Below are positions 1 to 11,600 of a DNA stretch of 64,000 nucleotides, piece by piece. The notes below the pieces were generated by a model. The model did not search any database, had not been told where the DNA came from, and saw nothing but the letters and a program-made list of their open reading frames with translations. Source of the stretch: Rhaphigaster nebulosa (taxonomy: Eukaryota > Arthropoda > Insecta > Hemiptera > Pentatomidae); contig OX411306.1 of the NCBI GenBank assembly GCA_948150685.1, positions 143,979,092-144,043,091 on the forward strand, written 5' to 3'. How positions within the stretch are numbered: the first letter of the stretch is position 1; the number at the start of each line of letters is the position of its first letter. The position numbers and the translations under genes are program-made.

Positions 1-299
1 GATATTCTGTGGTATCGATACTTTCCGTTCGATATTGTATCGATACTTTTATTCGATATGTTGGTGGTATCGTTTACGTGTGTAATATAACAGTTTAACA
101 AACAATTAATAACATTAACAATGCCCACTCCTATTAATGTTATTTAATACGTATTTACCAAACGTGCAGTATTATATATAAGCTAATAAAAAGATGCTAC
201 CATGCTTCTTATCCCTTATTGTGACGTCATAGTGACGGATTATATTAACGAGTGGATAAAGATCAGATAATATGTAATTGAATTCCTAGCTAAGTAATT
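1..299. other. AT-rich flank with repeated TATCGATA motifs
   Basis: No gene is visible. The first 75 bases contain several copies of TATCGATA or TTCGATAT-like words. Similar words occur near the ends of the hAT-like element at about 43.8-45.5 kb and around 35.3-35.7 kb, so this may be the subterminal region of the hAT element whose transposase remnant follows. The true terminus would lie at or beyond the window edge and cannot be seen. Confidence 0.35.
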
Positions 300-302
300 G
301 TT

Positions 303-1675
303 TTTGTCAGTAGTAATGCTTCACATATATTTGATTGTATTTCTGATACCATTTGTACCAATGGGCTAAATTTAAAAAAATTAATAGGTATCGGTGTTGA
401 TGGAGCCAATGTTATGATTGGCAATAAAACCTCATTAGCTTCAAAATTAAAAGAGATCGTTCCACATTTAATTGTAAATAAATGCATTTGTCATTCATTG
501 CATTTAGCTGCCGAGTATGCATTCAAGAAACTACCCACTTCTTTAGATTTCATCATAAAAGAAACCCATAATTGGTTTTCTATAAGTCCTAAAAGACAGG
601 CAGAATATGTTGATATGTATACAAAAATTGAAGGCTCAGGTCCTAAAAAAGTCAGTGATTTAATTGGCACCAGATGGCTGGCACGATTAGATGCCATTAA
701 AACTATTTTAACACAGTGGGATGTTTTGAAAAGCCATTTTTTGTCTATTAGCTTAACAAAAAATGAAAGATGTTTTGTTTCTAAATCATTGGCGGCAATG
801 TTCTCCGACAACTTATTTAGTATTTTTAAAAAATACTTTAGGTCGAGTTGTGTCAGTTAATCAGCTGTTCCAATCTGACAATGTTGATCCTTTTAAGTTA
901 TTCACAGATTTAAATAACCTTTTTCTTAGTTTGTTACAAATTATTGTTATTCCACATCAATTAAATAAAATTCCACAACATGATTTAATTAACTTCGATT
1001 TTGTAAAATGCGCAATGAATAGTGAATGTTGCCATTTTGGGTACGATTTTCACAACGAGTCCCAAGATGTTGATTCTCAACCGTTAAAATGTACATGTTG
1101 AAGATTTTGAAACAGTTTTTGATAACTCTTTGCACCCAAATTGAGAAAAGAATACCTGAAAACATAAATTGTTGCGAGAAGCTTGTGTTTTTTCACCAAG
1201 AAATGCCCTTTCTGTGATCAGAGATGATATTTCCCCCATTCTAAACCATTTTATAAATAATGTGCCTGATGCTGATTCAACTTTAAGAGAATGGAACGAG
1301 CTTTGGATATTTTCCCAAAACTGTCGAGTTTACGAAAACATGTTGTAAGAAGAGTTCTGGGCTCTTGTAGCTGGTGAAAAAGATGCAGGAGGCAACCCTA
1401 AATTTGCTAACATTTCAACATTTGTACTAACACTTCTTTCACTGCCTGTATCTAATTTAGTAGTAGAGAGAACATTTTCGGTAATGAATGCTATTCGAAA
1501 CAAACTACGAAATCGTCTCTCCATCGTTACTACTGAGTCCCTATTAAGCTTGAGGTACAATTTGAAAAAAGGTTGTATTAGCTTTATTCCATCATCAGAA
1601 ATGTTGGCCAAGTTCAACTCTGAACATATGTACCGTGAAAATTTTGATATAACAATTTTAGAGTCTTTTTTGTAG
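303..1675 (+). pseudogene. hAT-superfamily transposase remnant
   Basis: A decayed transposase read across at least two frames. The first part (to about 850) contains the IGVDGANVM block followed by CICHSLHLAAEYA and the GTRWLARLDAI stretch, all typical of the RNase H-like core of domesticated or defective hAT transposases (ZBED/ZNF862-like). A +1 frame change near 810-845 leads into LGRVVSVNQLFQ, and there is a stop at about 1101. The last part, read to the TAG at 1673-1675, has the hAT C-terminal dimerisation signature: SNLVVERTFSVMNAIRNKL followed by a basic stretch. The N-terminal BED zinc finger is not seen. Several frameshifts and stops mean it cannot encode an active enzyme. Superfamily assignment is firm; subfamily is not. 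Confidence 0.85.
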
Positions 1676-3428
1676 AATAATTAAATGTTTATTTTAATTG
1701 GTCCTTAATCATTACTTTGACCTAATCTTTAATCTAATTAATATTAATAAATATATTTTTACTATAATGACATAAAAATAATTCTTGGAACCTGTTTTTT
1801 TTTTAAAATATTATTAAATGTTCATCTCTGATTTATCTTATTTTAAGTTTGCTTGTAATTAATTATTTTACCTGATTTTTCAAATAGAAATTTAAGTATT
1901 ATAAAATATATTGAATTAAAATTATATAAAAATACTTAATAAAATTAAATAACCCTCAAGTATTTTTGAATCAATAATCCTTATCTTATTCTTGTGGGTA
2001 ATTTTAGTTAAACTAATAAAGAAATAAAAGTTAAACATTTAGGGTTAAAGTTGGTAGATTTAGGGGAAATTTAGATAAATTTAGGGTTAAAATTGGTAGA
2101 TTTAGGGGAAAATTTTGATAAGTTTAGGGGGAAAATTCTGGACTGGTCTGGCAACACTGATTTTACTTATGCTTTCAATTAACTTTTCAATTGTTTTCCA
2201 TCCCATCAACAAAATGGTTTTGGAATTCTTAAAACTTACATTCCGTAAATACACTCTCAATTGGAATAAAAACAAATCGGCATTTTTAACTCTTGATTTC
2301 GATGTGAATATTTTGTCGCACATTCTACTGATTTTAATAACATGAGGTTGAAATAGACCACCTCGATTTTTTATTGGTATCAAATTTTTCAATTAAATTC
2401 TAAGCATAAGATAGAAAATTGCCATAAAATATTCTTCGCATTTAATGTTGTTTAGAGTTTTCGTGCAATATATCACGTTTATACTGAAACACTACAGAGG
2501 TTAAAAGTTAAAGAATAGGTACTAAAATAATTGACAATTATGCAATAATTATAATAAATAATAATTCAATTATATCCGATATTAATGTTGAAAATAATGG
2601 CTCTATTTGTGACAAGTTTTCAACGGCTTTTTAAAAAACAAAAATTAAAATAAGTAAAATTGGAATTTAAAAATGTTTTTAATGAATATGTGCTCATTAT
2701 GCGCCTACCTAAATCAAAATCCGAAATGCAAGCATCTAAATTCGTGTTTAGATGCCAAAGAGTTCCGTATTCATGAGCGATTATTTAAGTCTTAAAAAAA
2801 AATTTTGAAGGGTTCCTTCCCCATGGCAAAATATTTAGACCAAAAATTTTTAATTTTCGCTCAAAAATTTGGACATAGCGGTTTTTCACAGTGCTAAAAC
2901 AAAATCTGACTCCACTTTTGAATAAAAAAATTCTGTTAATATACACTCCGTAAATAATACCGTCACCATTAAATATAAGTCAATATACCCTTCAAATCGC
3001 TCTAAAATTCAATTATTTTGTTTTAAAAAATTGGATCCCTCTGGATCATGAATAATGTTTTTATATTACAGAAAAATACGTTCTATTTATCTGTAATATA
3101 TTTCTAGTTATACGCTAAGGTTCTTATCCAGCTAAGGTTCATATATAATAATATAAAAACATTATTTTTGATCAGAAAATAGTAAACATTACGCTTTTAT
3201 AACACCGCTATAAATATTATCGTTGGACAAAAAAATAAGAATATATAAAAACATATAAAACACTATAGAGACCAATTTTTTTAAATTAAATAATTAAATT
3301 TTGGAGCGTTCTGGCAGGTCTAGTGAGCTATATGTAAAATAGAACAGTATTACTGTATGGTAAAAATATACTTTTTTACTACGATAATGTTTATAACAGT
3401 AGTGTAACAGTTTTATATTTACTATTTC
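1676..3428. other. Intergenic AT-rich DNA with a short tandem repeat
   Basis: No coding sequence is supported. A 42-bp unit beginning AGGGTTAAA(G/A)TTGGTAG is repeated at 2041 and 2083, with a partial third unit to about 2135. The remainder (2136-3428) is low-complexity AT-rich sequence with short ORFs lacking any recognisable domain. Confidence 0.5.
2038..2135. repeat. 42-bp tandem repeat, about 2.3 copies
   Basis: Two units differ at only a few positions, starting near 2041 and 2083. A third unit begins near 2123 and degrades into the TTTAGGGGGAAAA stretch. Confidence 0.75.
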
Positions 3429-3830
3429 TATCTAACTCAAAAAATAGAATCAGAACCCATGAAAACCTATAGAACAGTCCCTATGCCATAAAAAACTTTT
3501 GTAGTAACAGTAAATCGAAATGCGCAGGCGCAATCAAAAATCTAATTCAAAAAAAGAAATCAGAACCCATGAAAATCTATAAAACGATTCCAGTGCCATA
3601 GAAAATTTTAACAGTAACAGTAAATCGAAATGCACAGACGCAATCAAATATCGAATTCAAAAAATGGAATCAGAACCCTCAAAAACCTAATGAATGATAC
3701 CTAAACCAAAGAATTTGGCAAACAAACAATTTATTAGAAGTGCTCATTGCAGGACAAAACTTCGATATTCGCAACTTCGAAAACCTAATGAACGGTCACC
3801 AAATCGTGAAATCCATAACCCCTCTCTCTC
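3429..3830. repeat. 110-bp tandem repeat with degenerate end units
   Basis: The phrase CAGAACCCATGAAAA recurs at 3451 and 3561, with a degenerate copy at 3671, giving a 110-bp period. Each full unit also carries AACAGTAACAGTAAATCGAAATG and a GCGCAATCAAA box. Downstream, AACCTAATGAA recurs at about 3686 and 3782, suggesting further decayed units. A 71-codon open frame over this array is a by-product of the repeat, not a gene. Confidence 0.8.
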
Positions 3831-4868
3831 CATAAAAAAATATAAATATTTAAAAATAATTAATCAGAAATTTTTTCAAAAACCTAAGTTAGTTGAAATT
3901 ACCACTTAATATCAATTTTCTAAAAAACGAAAAAAAATAGGATATGTCTAAATTATTTCAAAAGTAATTATTTTAATAAAAATAATTATTTTTCAATTAT
4001 AAAATAGGTGTTGACACTGATATAAACATTACTATGAATTCCAGAAATTAAATTAGAAACGATTAATTAATTACAACAAAAAATTATACTGGTAGGTATT
4101 TAGCAAGAAAAGAGATATTGGTAGCAAACTGACCTCAGCTTGAAAAATTAGTATGTAAACAAAATTATTAAAATATTGAATTTTTATTTATTCATGTACT
4201 TATATATGAGAGAGCTTCTCCCGCTATAATCACCCAACCGGCCTTTCCATCTGTCCCTCCTTGGACCGACCTAGGAAAAGGCCGGCTTGGGCCGAAAGCG
4301 CGGGGAGGTCCGGACTGGTCCTAGTGCGCGCCCAGCTTTAGGTTATGTATTTGGTAAAGAAATACTGTTTCTTGATCTATGGTTATACTAGGATGTGATG
4401 TGGTCAGCATGCTCAAATTCTAGGATCATTCATTTTATATAAACAGTTCTTAATCAAATGTTTTTAATATTTTATTTTAATTTTAGAATTAATTTAATCT
4501 TTCTTGAGGTTTTTGATCTTCGTTTTTGTCTCTGGTTTTTTCTCATCTTCATTTTTTCTACTTTCACAACTTATTGCTTTAAAGGCGTATCTAAACCCCA
4601 ATCCACTAAAAAGATAATATTTAAATTTAGAATTAAGATAAAGATCAACATGTAAAATTTATCTTTTCTGACAAATATATTTCTAAAGGACTAAATAGGA
4701 CTAAAATAGTTAGTTTAATTCCCAAATAGGGGTCCTAATCTATTACCAAAATCCAAATCGTGTGCTAATCCTCCTTAAAATATCAATAATATTATTTTGG
4801 ATTTATCTAAAACTTAGCGTCATCAATATAAAAATCAAAAATTATTTTGTGACAAAAGAAGATCATAC
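3831..4868. other. AT-rich spacer with a GC-rich island
   Basis: Nothing coding is recognised. A conspicuous GC-rich block at about 4210-4335 (CCGGCC and GGCCGG words, near-palindromic around AGGAAAAGGCCGG) stands out against AT-rich surroundings. It looks like part of an old mobile element or processed repeat; I cannot classify it. Confidence 0.35.
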
Positions 4869-5269
4869 CTGAAGAAAATTATATCTCTTCTCCTTCTCAT
4901 AGCAATTTTTAAATGGACATCAATTAAATACTTCCCCATTCTTTTAGTAAGAGCTTCAACGACTGGCCTGGAATAACCTTTTCCTTTTTCGCTGTCTATA
5001 GTCTGGATCTAGAAGATAGAATATACTATTTGTTTTATACTAAATTAGCTTATAATTTAAAATAACTTACTATTCCAATGCCTCCGTGGTACCAAACAAA
5101 AGCCCAAGATAGTAAACTATCTTTCTGAAATAATCCGAAGCTGCTATGTATATCAAGCATCTCAACTAATAAGTCTCTGCAACCTGGAAAATGTTCTTGC
5201 CAAGATTCATGTATTAAGTCAATATGTTCTAGACCCAATTCCCGAATTTCAACATCTTCATCTGGTAAG
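4869..5269 (-). CDS. GNAT-family / glycine N-acyltransferase-like protein, partial (two internal exons)
   Basis: Two minus-strand exons join in frame. Exon A (5269-5071) follows an acceptor reading TTGATTACAG and ends at GTAAGTTA. It encodes LPDEDVEIRELGLEHIDLI and runs to LSWAFVWYHGGIG. Exon B (5008-4869) follows ATCTTCTAG and ends at GTATGATC. Across the junction the protein reads GGIGIIQTIDSEKGKGY followed by SRPVVEALTKRMG. The order SWA..., GGIG, EKGKGYSRPVVEAL matches the beta4 strand and acetyl/acyl-CoA-binding motif A (Q/R-x-x-G-x-G/A form) of GNAT enzymes, particularly the GLYAT-like group that conjugates acyl-CoA to glycine or other amines. The N-terminal half is not found, and a 200-base assembly gap lies just upstream. 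No C-terminal exon is recognised downstream (lower coordinates). The basic end of exon B is unusual, so its donor is less certain than the other junctions. Substrate cannot be inferred. Confidence 0.72.
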
Positions 5270-5304
5270 CTGTAATCAAGTATTCAAAAATTAAAATCCA
5301 CAGA

Positions 5305-5504
5305 NNNNNNNNNNNNNNNNNNNNNNNNNNNNNNNNNNNNNNNNNNNNNNNNNNNNNNNNNNNNNNNNNNNNNNNNNNNNNNNNNNNNNNNNNNNNNNNN
5401 NNNNNNNNNNNNNNNNNNNNNNNNNNNNNNNNNNNNNNNNNNNNNNNNNNNNNNNNNNNNNNNNNNNNNNNNNNNNNNNNNNNNNNNNNNNNNNNNNNNN
5501 NNNN
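5305..5504. other. Assembly gap of 200 N
   Basis: Exactly 200 undetermined bases, so probably a fixed-size placeholder. It sits 35 bases upstream of the first visible acyltransferase exon on the minus strand and may hide part of that gene or a repeat. Confidence 0.99.
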
Positions 5505-5824
5505 AAAAATTAAATTTTTGATTCGAAAGAATGTAAAAGAATGAATTTGACAAAAATAAAGTTAGACTTAAAAAATTTAAAATCATAAGGTAAATGCTAG
5601 TAAGACTTGGGTGCTAGATTACAATGAAGTTGAAAAAATGTGTAGATTTAAAAGGAAAGTCTTAATAAACATCAGCCTACTTCATATTGCACCAAGTTCA
5701 TGCACAGATTGTACTATGACTTGATATACCTAAGTTTTACAGGTGCAGAGGTTATACAATGACATTTTCATCAAATCATAAATCAGTGTCCTAAGACTAA
5801 AATGGCCAGGGTATATATATAGCA

Positions 5825-6012
5825 TTTCTATATCAATAGTAAACTTTTCTAAATCAATTTTCACCTTTTCCATTTCAATTGTAAGTTTGTCTATTTCAAT
5901 TGTAACCCTTTCTAAATCAATTGTCACCTTTTCCAATTCCATTGTAACCTTTTCGATTCCATTGTAATCTTTTCCACTTTAATTGTAACTTTTTCAAATT
6001 CAATTGTAACCC
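5825..6012. repeat. 21-bp minisatellite, about 9 units
   Basis: Nine consecutive units of the form TTTC-(N4)-T(C/T)AATTGTAAC(C/T) start at 5825, 5846, 5867, 5888, 5909, 5930, 5951 and onward. Because 21 is a multiple of three, the minus strand reads open as a heptad-like peptide (LEKVTID, LERVTIE, IDKLTIE). That resembles a coiled coil but is explained by the repeat. Confidence 0.9.
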
Positions 6013-6219
6013 AACCTGACATGATTTAATTCAATATTATTTATTTTATTATTGAAAAATAATTATTTTAATTACAATAATTTCAGCATATTCTTCCAAT
6101 ATTTTTTTCTTTTATTGGATAATTGATATTAAGTGCTAATTTGAAGTTGTTCATATTTTTTAAATAAAATTGTTGTTAATATATTCTAACTACTTTTTTT
6201 ATGCTTCTGCCGGTTACAG

Positions 6220-6291
6220 CCCTTTTGTTATCTGGAAAGGAGTTCAAATCAACCTCAAATCACGGCAATGGCAGAAAGATCCAACCTACAG
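6220..6291 (+). other. Possible unassigned internal exon
   Basis: A 72-bp stretch lies between a polypyrimidine tract ending CGGTTACAG and a strong donor ACAG|GTAAGA. One frame reads PFVIWKGVQINLKSRQWQK and stays open throughout, as do the other frames, so length alone is not evidence. No partner exon on the plus strand was found within reach. It could equally be part of a mobile element. Confidence 0.2.
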
Positions 6292-6945
6292 GTAAGAATA
6301 CTTATTTTATCCTGCTGGATGTTACCTGGACTAGAATCAGCTGCACCACAGCTCTTATAGAAAGAAAATACTCTCAATCGTCTCTCCTTTGGCATTTCTC
6401 TTATAATTCTGACATTAACTTAACTTAATTAACAGTCTCTTAATTAACTTAACAGTCACTTAATCTCACTTAATTAACAGGTAACCCCCTAATTCAATCT
6501 GTGTTAAGTGAATAATTCAACTGACTCTTGGCTTGACTAAAAAGTGGTCCCTTTTCCTCTCTGTGAATAATTACAGTGATACAGCACAAAAATGTGATAA
6601 GTGTTCATATTGTAACAGTGTTCCTTTTCTTTCAACTCCACGTAATAATAATTTGTATTTGGATCATAAGGTTTCCTTTCTTTTTGTTAATGATAAGATT
6701 TAATGACTCTTCCTTTTGATATAATGAATTCTCTATTGCACTTAAGATTTGTTCATAATTTAAATATAAGTGTTGTCTAATGAATCGCCCTTATCTTATC
6801 ACTCCCCAAGAATTAATAAAAGCCTACCTTTTCAGTCTAATTTCTCAATGCTCTGAGGCCAAACAATAACTGTTAAAATATGATATTTATAAACAAATGT
6901 TTTATATATATTTACATGTGTTTATAAAACATTTCTGTATGTATT

Positions 6946-6948
<3 letters not shown>
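6292..6948. other. AT-rich spacer, short TTAATTAACAGT repeats
   Basis: Only a few short direct repeats of CTTAATTAACAG at about 6418-6482 are visible. There is no gene or recognisable mobile element. Confidence 0.4.

Positions 6949-6949
<1 letters not shown>

Positions 6950-6988
<39 letters not shown>
6950..6988. repeat. (TA)n microsatellite
   Basis: An uninterrupted run of alternating AT of about 38 bp lies immediately 5' of the SINE-like element, a common integration context. Confidence 0.95.
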
Positions 6989-6995
<7 letters not shown>

Positions 6996-7000
6996 TATTT

Positions 7001-7660
7001 GGAGGGGTCGGGGTGACGGAGAAGATTAACGCGCATGCAAAAGTGCACCTACTCACAAACCCAAAGGTTGTGAGTTCGAATCCTGGTACCGGCATTACTT
7101 TAATTTAATTAAATTAATAATTCAAGGAATTTATCACCTCTTCCACCGGGTATGTGAGGCCTGTCAGACAACTGGAGGCAACTCACATAGGCCGGGAGCA
7201 GGAGTGATGACCCTACCCTGTGTACCTAAATTGAGAATCGCGGTGTGATCTTCCAGGACATAAAATGGCCGTCCGGAGGTTCGGTGCATGGACGGTCTGC
7301 TTCGGGGAAGAAATATATGTCCTCGTGTGCCTACTGACTCCGAACAGCCATAATCCGTGAATCTTGACAGGTTGGTCACTGTCCTTGAACCCAAGTGAGT
7401 CAGGGGGAAGGACACTGCCGAATTGGCCCCAAAGGGACCGGTTATGGAGCTATGGATAGCCTGCCGCTGCACCATGGAAACCATGGTTTGTAGCAACGTG
7501 AGGTTGGGTGACTCCAGGCTGTCTGCAAGTAATACATGTCTGTATGAATACCACATCGCGCGGCCAAAGATCTTCATGGCCTATAGTGCCAACTTAAATT
7601 AAAAAAATAATAAAATAATATAAAATAATAAAAAAAAAATAATAATAATAAAAAAAAAAA
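7001..7660 (+). mobile_element. tRNA-derived SINE-like element, about 660 bp
   Basis: The head contains an RNA polymerase III B-box-like sequence, GTTCGAATCC, at 7074-7083. A poorly conserved A-box-like segment (GGGTGACGGAGAAG) lies about 60 bp upstream. A GC-rich, non-coding body of about 500 bp follows and ends in a long A-rich tail (7598-7660; AAATAATAAAAT repeats). The sharp rise in GC relative to both flanks and the A-rich 3' end support retroposition. A 137-codon open frame on the opposite strand is a composition effect. Confidence 0.65.
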
Positions 7661-7682
7661 GTTATGTATATTTGGCTCAATC

Positions 7683-7872
7683 ACTAGGATTTTTCCACAA
7701 TAAAGTATACCCACTTTATAGAGGCTGGGTTAGCCCCAGGAGGGTCTTCCGACTCCACTGGATTGACCCACAGCTGATAAAATAATAAATAATTATCTGT
7801 CACAGTCGCTCTCGAACCCAGGAACAGGAAAATAGAAGCACAGTGCCTTACCACTGAGCTCCCTGCTCTCCT
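7683..7872 (-). mobile_element. tRNA-derived SINE, reverse orientation
   Basis: Read on the minus strand from 7872, it opens with GAGCTCAGTGGTAAGGCACTG (A box, about 7860-7840). The B box follows as GGGTTCGAGAGC (7819-7808), the spacing expected of a tRNA-like promoter. A short unrelated body of about 110 bp follows. It lies back to back with the other SINE and has a different head, so it belongs to a second family. Confidence 0.72.
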
Positions 7873-8688
7873 TATATATATTGCAAAGGCAAAAATTATC
7901 ACCAAATAGGATAATTTATTTTATGGTGTTAAATATTATTTAATATAAATTTCATAATGGTGAAATAAAATAAAAAAAACCTTGAGATCACATGAAAAAT
8001 GCCTGTTTGAATGTTGGAAGAAAGAAGAAAGATGACAATGCATTTTTTTCTAAGAATATTGATATAATTTGTTTGAAAGTGATATCAGTCTTATAATCTT
8101 CATTTTACTAAAAAGTAAAAATGAAAGAGACAGAATAAAAGATAAAGAACAGTAAAGTCAAAAAATATCAACAAATCACTGATTATATTTCTTTTGCTGA
8201 CTGTTAGAAGATGACATTAAAAAAATCAGAAATCAATCTAGCTTGGGATGCAGTATAGTGCAGTTTGTCAGTCAGTAAAAAAAGTTATGAATATTCCAGC
8301 ACTGGGACAACATTATAATAATATAATCTTGCAAGATATTGGATAAAAGAAAAAAGCACAAGCCATCGAGAAAACTGGTGGAGGCATAAGAAGACTCCAG
8401 AAGAGATAGAAATAAAAATTTTAATGTATTTTGAAAATCGTAAATTCTTTTTATTTTGATAGGATGCAAAATTGAAAAGGTCCATTTTTGTTTACAATGT
8501 TTTGAAGAGTTAAATTAATGCTTGTTTTAAGTAATGATTTTTTATATCAGCAATGTGTTGCAATTTTTTTTATTATATTTTTCTTTTAATAAATTTTGTT
8601 TGTTAAAATTAAATCCATTCATTATAAGCCATAACTAACATGCAATGGAAAAGATTGGTATATTAAGTGAATTGCAAATAATATAATT
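7873..8688. other. AT-rich region downstream of atk
   Basis: This is the 3' flank or UTR of the minus-strand LRR gene, with candidate reverse-strand polyadenylation words. No further exon with LRR or tail-like coding is seen. Confidence 0.4.
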
Positions 8689-11600
8689 TTAATTACCTCC
8701 CACAGTTGATTCTTGGACGGCATCGAGATTAGCTTTAGTTGTCAGGGGAAACTGAAATGTTGGTGCTGAACTGGAATAATGTCCCTCAGTAGTGCCTTCT
8801 AGTCCAGTATTGAACTCATATATTGACTGTAAACTATAATTGTCATAACTAAATTTATGACTCTCTTTAATTTCGTCCCTGGTCTCATCATGTTCTTCAA
8901 GCTCCAGAGTACTCACTTCGTTGCTGTTTTTTATTTCTGTCTGTGGGGGGATCACTTTGACCAATTTGTTATAGGTTTCATGAAACTGGGGATCAGATGT
9001 TGGGCCAAGAGTTGAACTAGAAGGCACAGTTGTAACTTGCCTATTAGTTGCAATACTTGAAACACTTGGGATTGTCTTGATAGAATTAGAAGAAGTAGAT
9101 AAGTTAGAGTATGGATTAAATATTGGTCTGAAACCGCCTGTATTATACAATATAGGTTTAAATCCTTCTTCTTGTTTAGGTGGTTTATCTAAAGGCTCAA
9201 TACTACCTCTGGCCCCAGAAAACCGACTTTGCCCGTCCCTGTGTCTACTAGAACCCCACAAGTTTTGGATGTTCAATGAAGGAAGGGGCATACCAAAAAA
9301 TGTAAATGTTGTCGATGGTGGTTTAGTTGGTTTTTTTTTCTTTGACTGATCACTTCCTGGTCTAGCATATAGTGTAGGTGTGTCACCAGGTATGAAGTGG
9401 GACATTACAGCTGGAGGAATAGCTGTAGTTCCTGCAGTGCTTATTACTATATTAGTCGCAGATGTTGTCTGGATGGAATATTTTGTTAAGTTAATTGGAA
9501 GAGAAACATTTTCATCATAATCAACATATTCGTAAAAATATTCTGATTCTTCAGGTGTTGGTTTCTCATTGTTTCCTTTCCAATTGTTTGTAGTTGATGA
9601 AAGTTGTTGAATTTGACCTGAAAAGGAGAAACAAAAACATTTTATAACTTCTCTGATTACTAAGGAATTAACTGTTAGATCTTAAAAAGCATAAAGGAAT
9701 AAAAAGCAACATATTTTTTTACTGTCTTAAGTAATTCTCATTTTATTCATTGGGTATTATTTTTTAAAAAATATAAGGAAATGTTTGTTGCTTTACAATT
9801 ATTATTCTTATAAAAACCAAAAATATGATCGCCACCATGAAAAAATCTCCAAATGCTGTAGGTTTAGACTTTTCAGGAGAGAAAAAAATTGTTATAACAG
9901 GAAAAGTATTTTATTTACTACGTCAGAGCTTACCTGAAATTAAGAATATTATTTCCTTAATGTCACAAAAAGAAAATTGTGTTTAAAACCTCATAGAAAA
10001 TTTTTCCATGGCAGTATATACTAATTAATGGTAGCATAAAAAAAATAATAATCTGGCAAATTTGTTGGTGTATAGAAGACTATTGAAGTCCATCTTTATC
10101 ACGATTAATACCAAAATGTCACTTTGGTATAGTTGAACTATTCTATAAACAAAATAAAAAATAATATTTGTTACCAATAGAATTGTTTTCACAATTTTTC
10201 TGCAAATCACTATATTTAGATTGTGAGCATTCTTCATTTATCATCTTGTGCCCTTGGAATAATGGAGCACCATCATAACAAATTGGTGGATGGTATGTTT
10301 CTTGGTTAAATGTCTTCTGCCATAGAAAGGTACAGGAGCATCGTAAAGGGTTTCCTATTTACATATCATATTAATACTGCAAATATTTAAAATAGTAATC
10401 AAGAATAGAGAAAAGTGTTGAAATTGAGCATCTGAAGAGAAGCCAAACAATATTTCTTGAAACTTCACCATCAATAAAATAAATAAAATTTAAAAACTAA
10501 TTTCTAAATTATTTAATTTATTTTGATTTTTTATTGAGAAATTTAATATTTGCTTAGTTTTTTTTGCCTTACTCCTTGTCAAAATTATGCACTGAACAAA
10601 GTAATTTTCAAAACTAAATAAAAAATACACAAGATTATGTCAAGAGTAAAGAGAAAATGTCCAATAAGTCATGACTTCACTTTCTTTACATCTTTTGGCG
10701 CATTGGTTTCAAATATCATTTTTTGTCATCATAAAAAATGATAAGTCCCAATTCACGAGATATGACTCAATGCTCTTAATCTCTTCCAAAGTTAGTAACT
10801 TATCATTTACGAAAAATTAAACAACTCTACTTGTGAAAACTGCAAGTGAAGAGCGGATTGTGATTGTGCATCTGAAAAACTACTTGTGAAAACATACTTC
10901 CTTATCAAGAACTGAACCTAAAAACCTTCATTGGTTGTATTGGTACAGGCTCATGCTTATATATGAAAATCTTGTATATTTTTTAATGAGCTAAAAATAT
11001 AACTATCTCAACTAATAACTACAACAAAGCATCACATTACCTTCAATATCGATTTGGTAGATAGTGCTTCTTAATGGTTGCAGAGCAGTCTCTGAAATTG
11101 AAACCAATCGGTTTTTTCTTAGACTAAGAACTCTGAGATGAGTCATTTTTTCAAAAGGAGACCCTTGAATAGCACATATATTGTTACCATCCATCTGAAA
11201 AGGCCAATATCAGCATTAGAATTACTAAACATTTCATTTTGTATACAAGGGTGCACAGAAAAAAAAAAGCTTTGGGAAAGGAAGAAGTTTGAAGATATTT
11301 AAAACTACTGGCAGTGTACTGTAATAAGACTGTTCTATAAGAAAATAAATGAAAGCCGATCAGCCTACAAACCTTGATCAAAGATTCGCAAAAATAAGTA
11401 TGGGTCTCTTCTCTCTGAAAAGACCGAAATCATTGAAAGATGGTCCATGACATTTTAACACAATCTTGAATGAAGGCATCATGGATGGTGATGGAGGAAT
11501 AAAATATGAGGACTGATGAAAATGGTGATGTTGAACCAAATGATATTGGAGATATTGTTGATGCAGTAGAAAGGCTAAGAAATAATAAGGCCCCAGGTGA

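Noticed and set aside
3694..3909. 71-codon plus-strand frame rich in Lys and Asn
   Set aside because: It overlies the degenerate end of the 110-bp tandem array.
5825..6012. CRISPR-like array
   Set aside because: Contiguous 21-bp units with no unique spacers, in a eukaryotic genome; it is a minisatellite.
7001..7090. Functional tRNA gene
   Set aside because: The B box is good, but the A box is poor and the acceptor stem does not pair convincingly. The long body and A-rich tail fit a SINE.
7164..7577. 137-codon minus-strand frame
   Set aside because: It lies entirely inside the GC-rich body of the SINE-like element on the opposite strand and has no recognisable domain.
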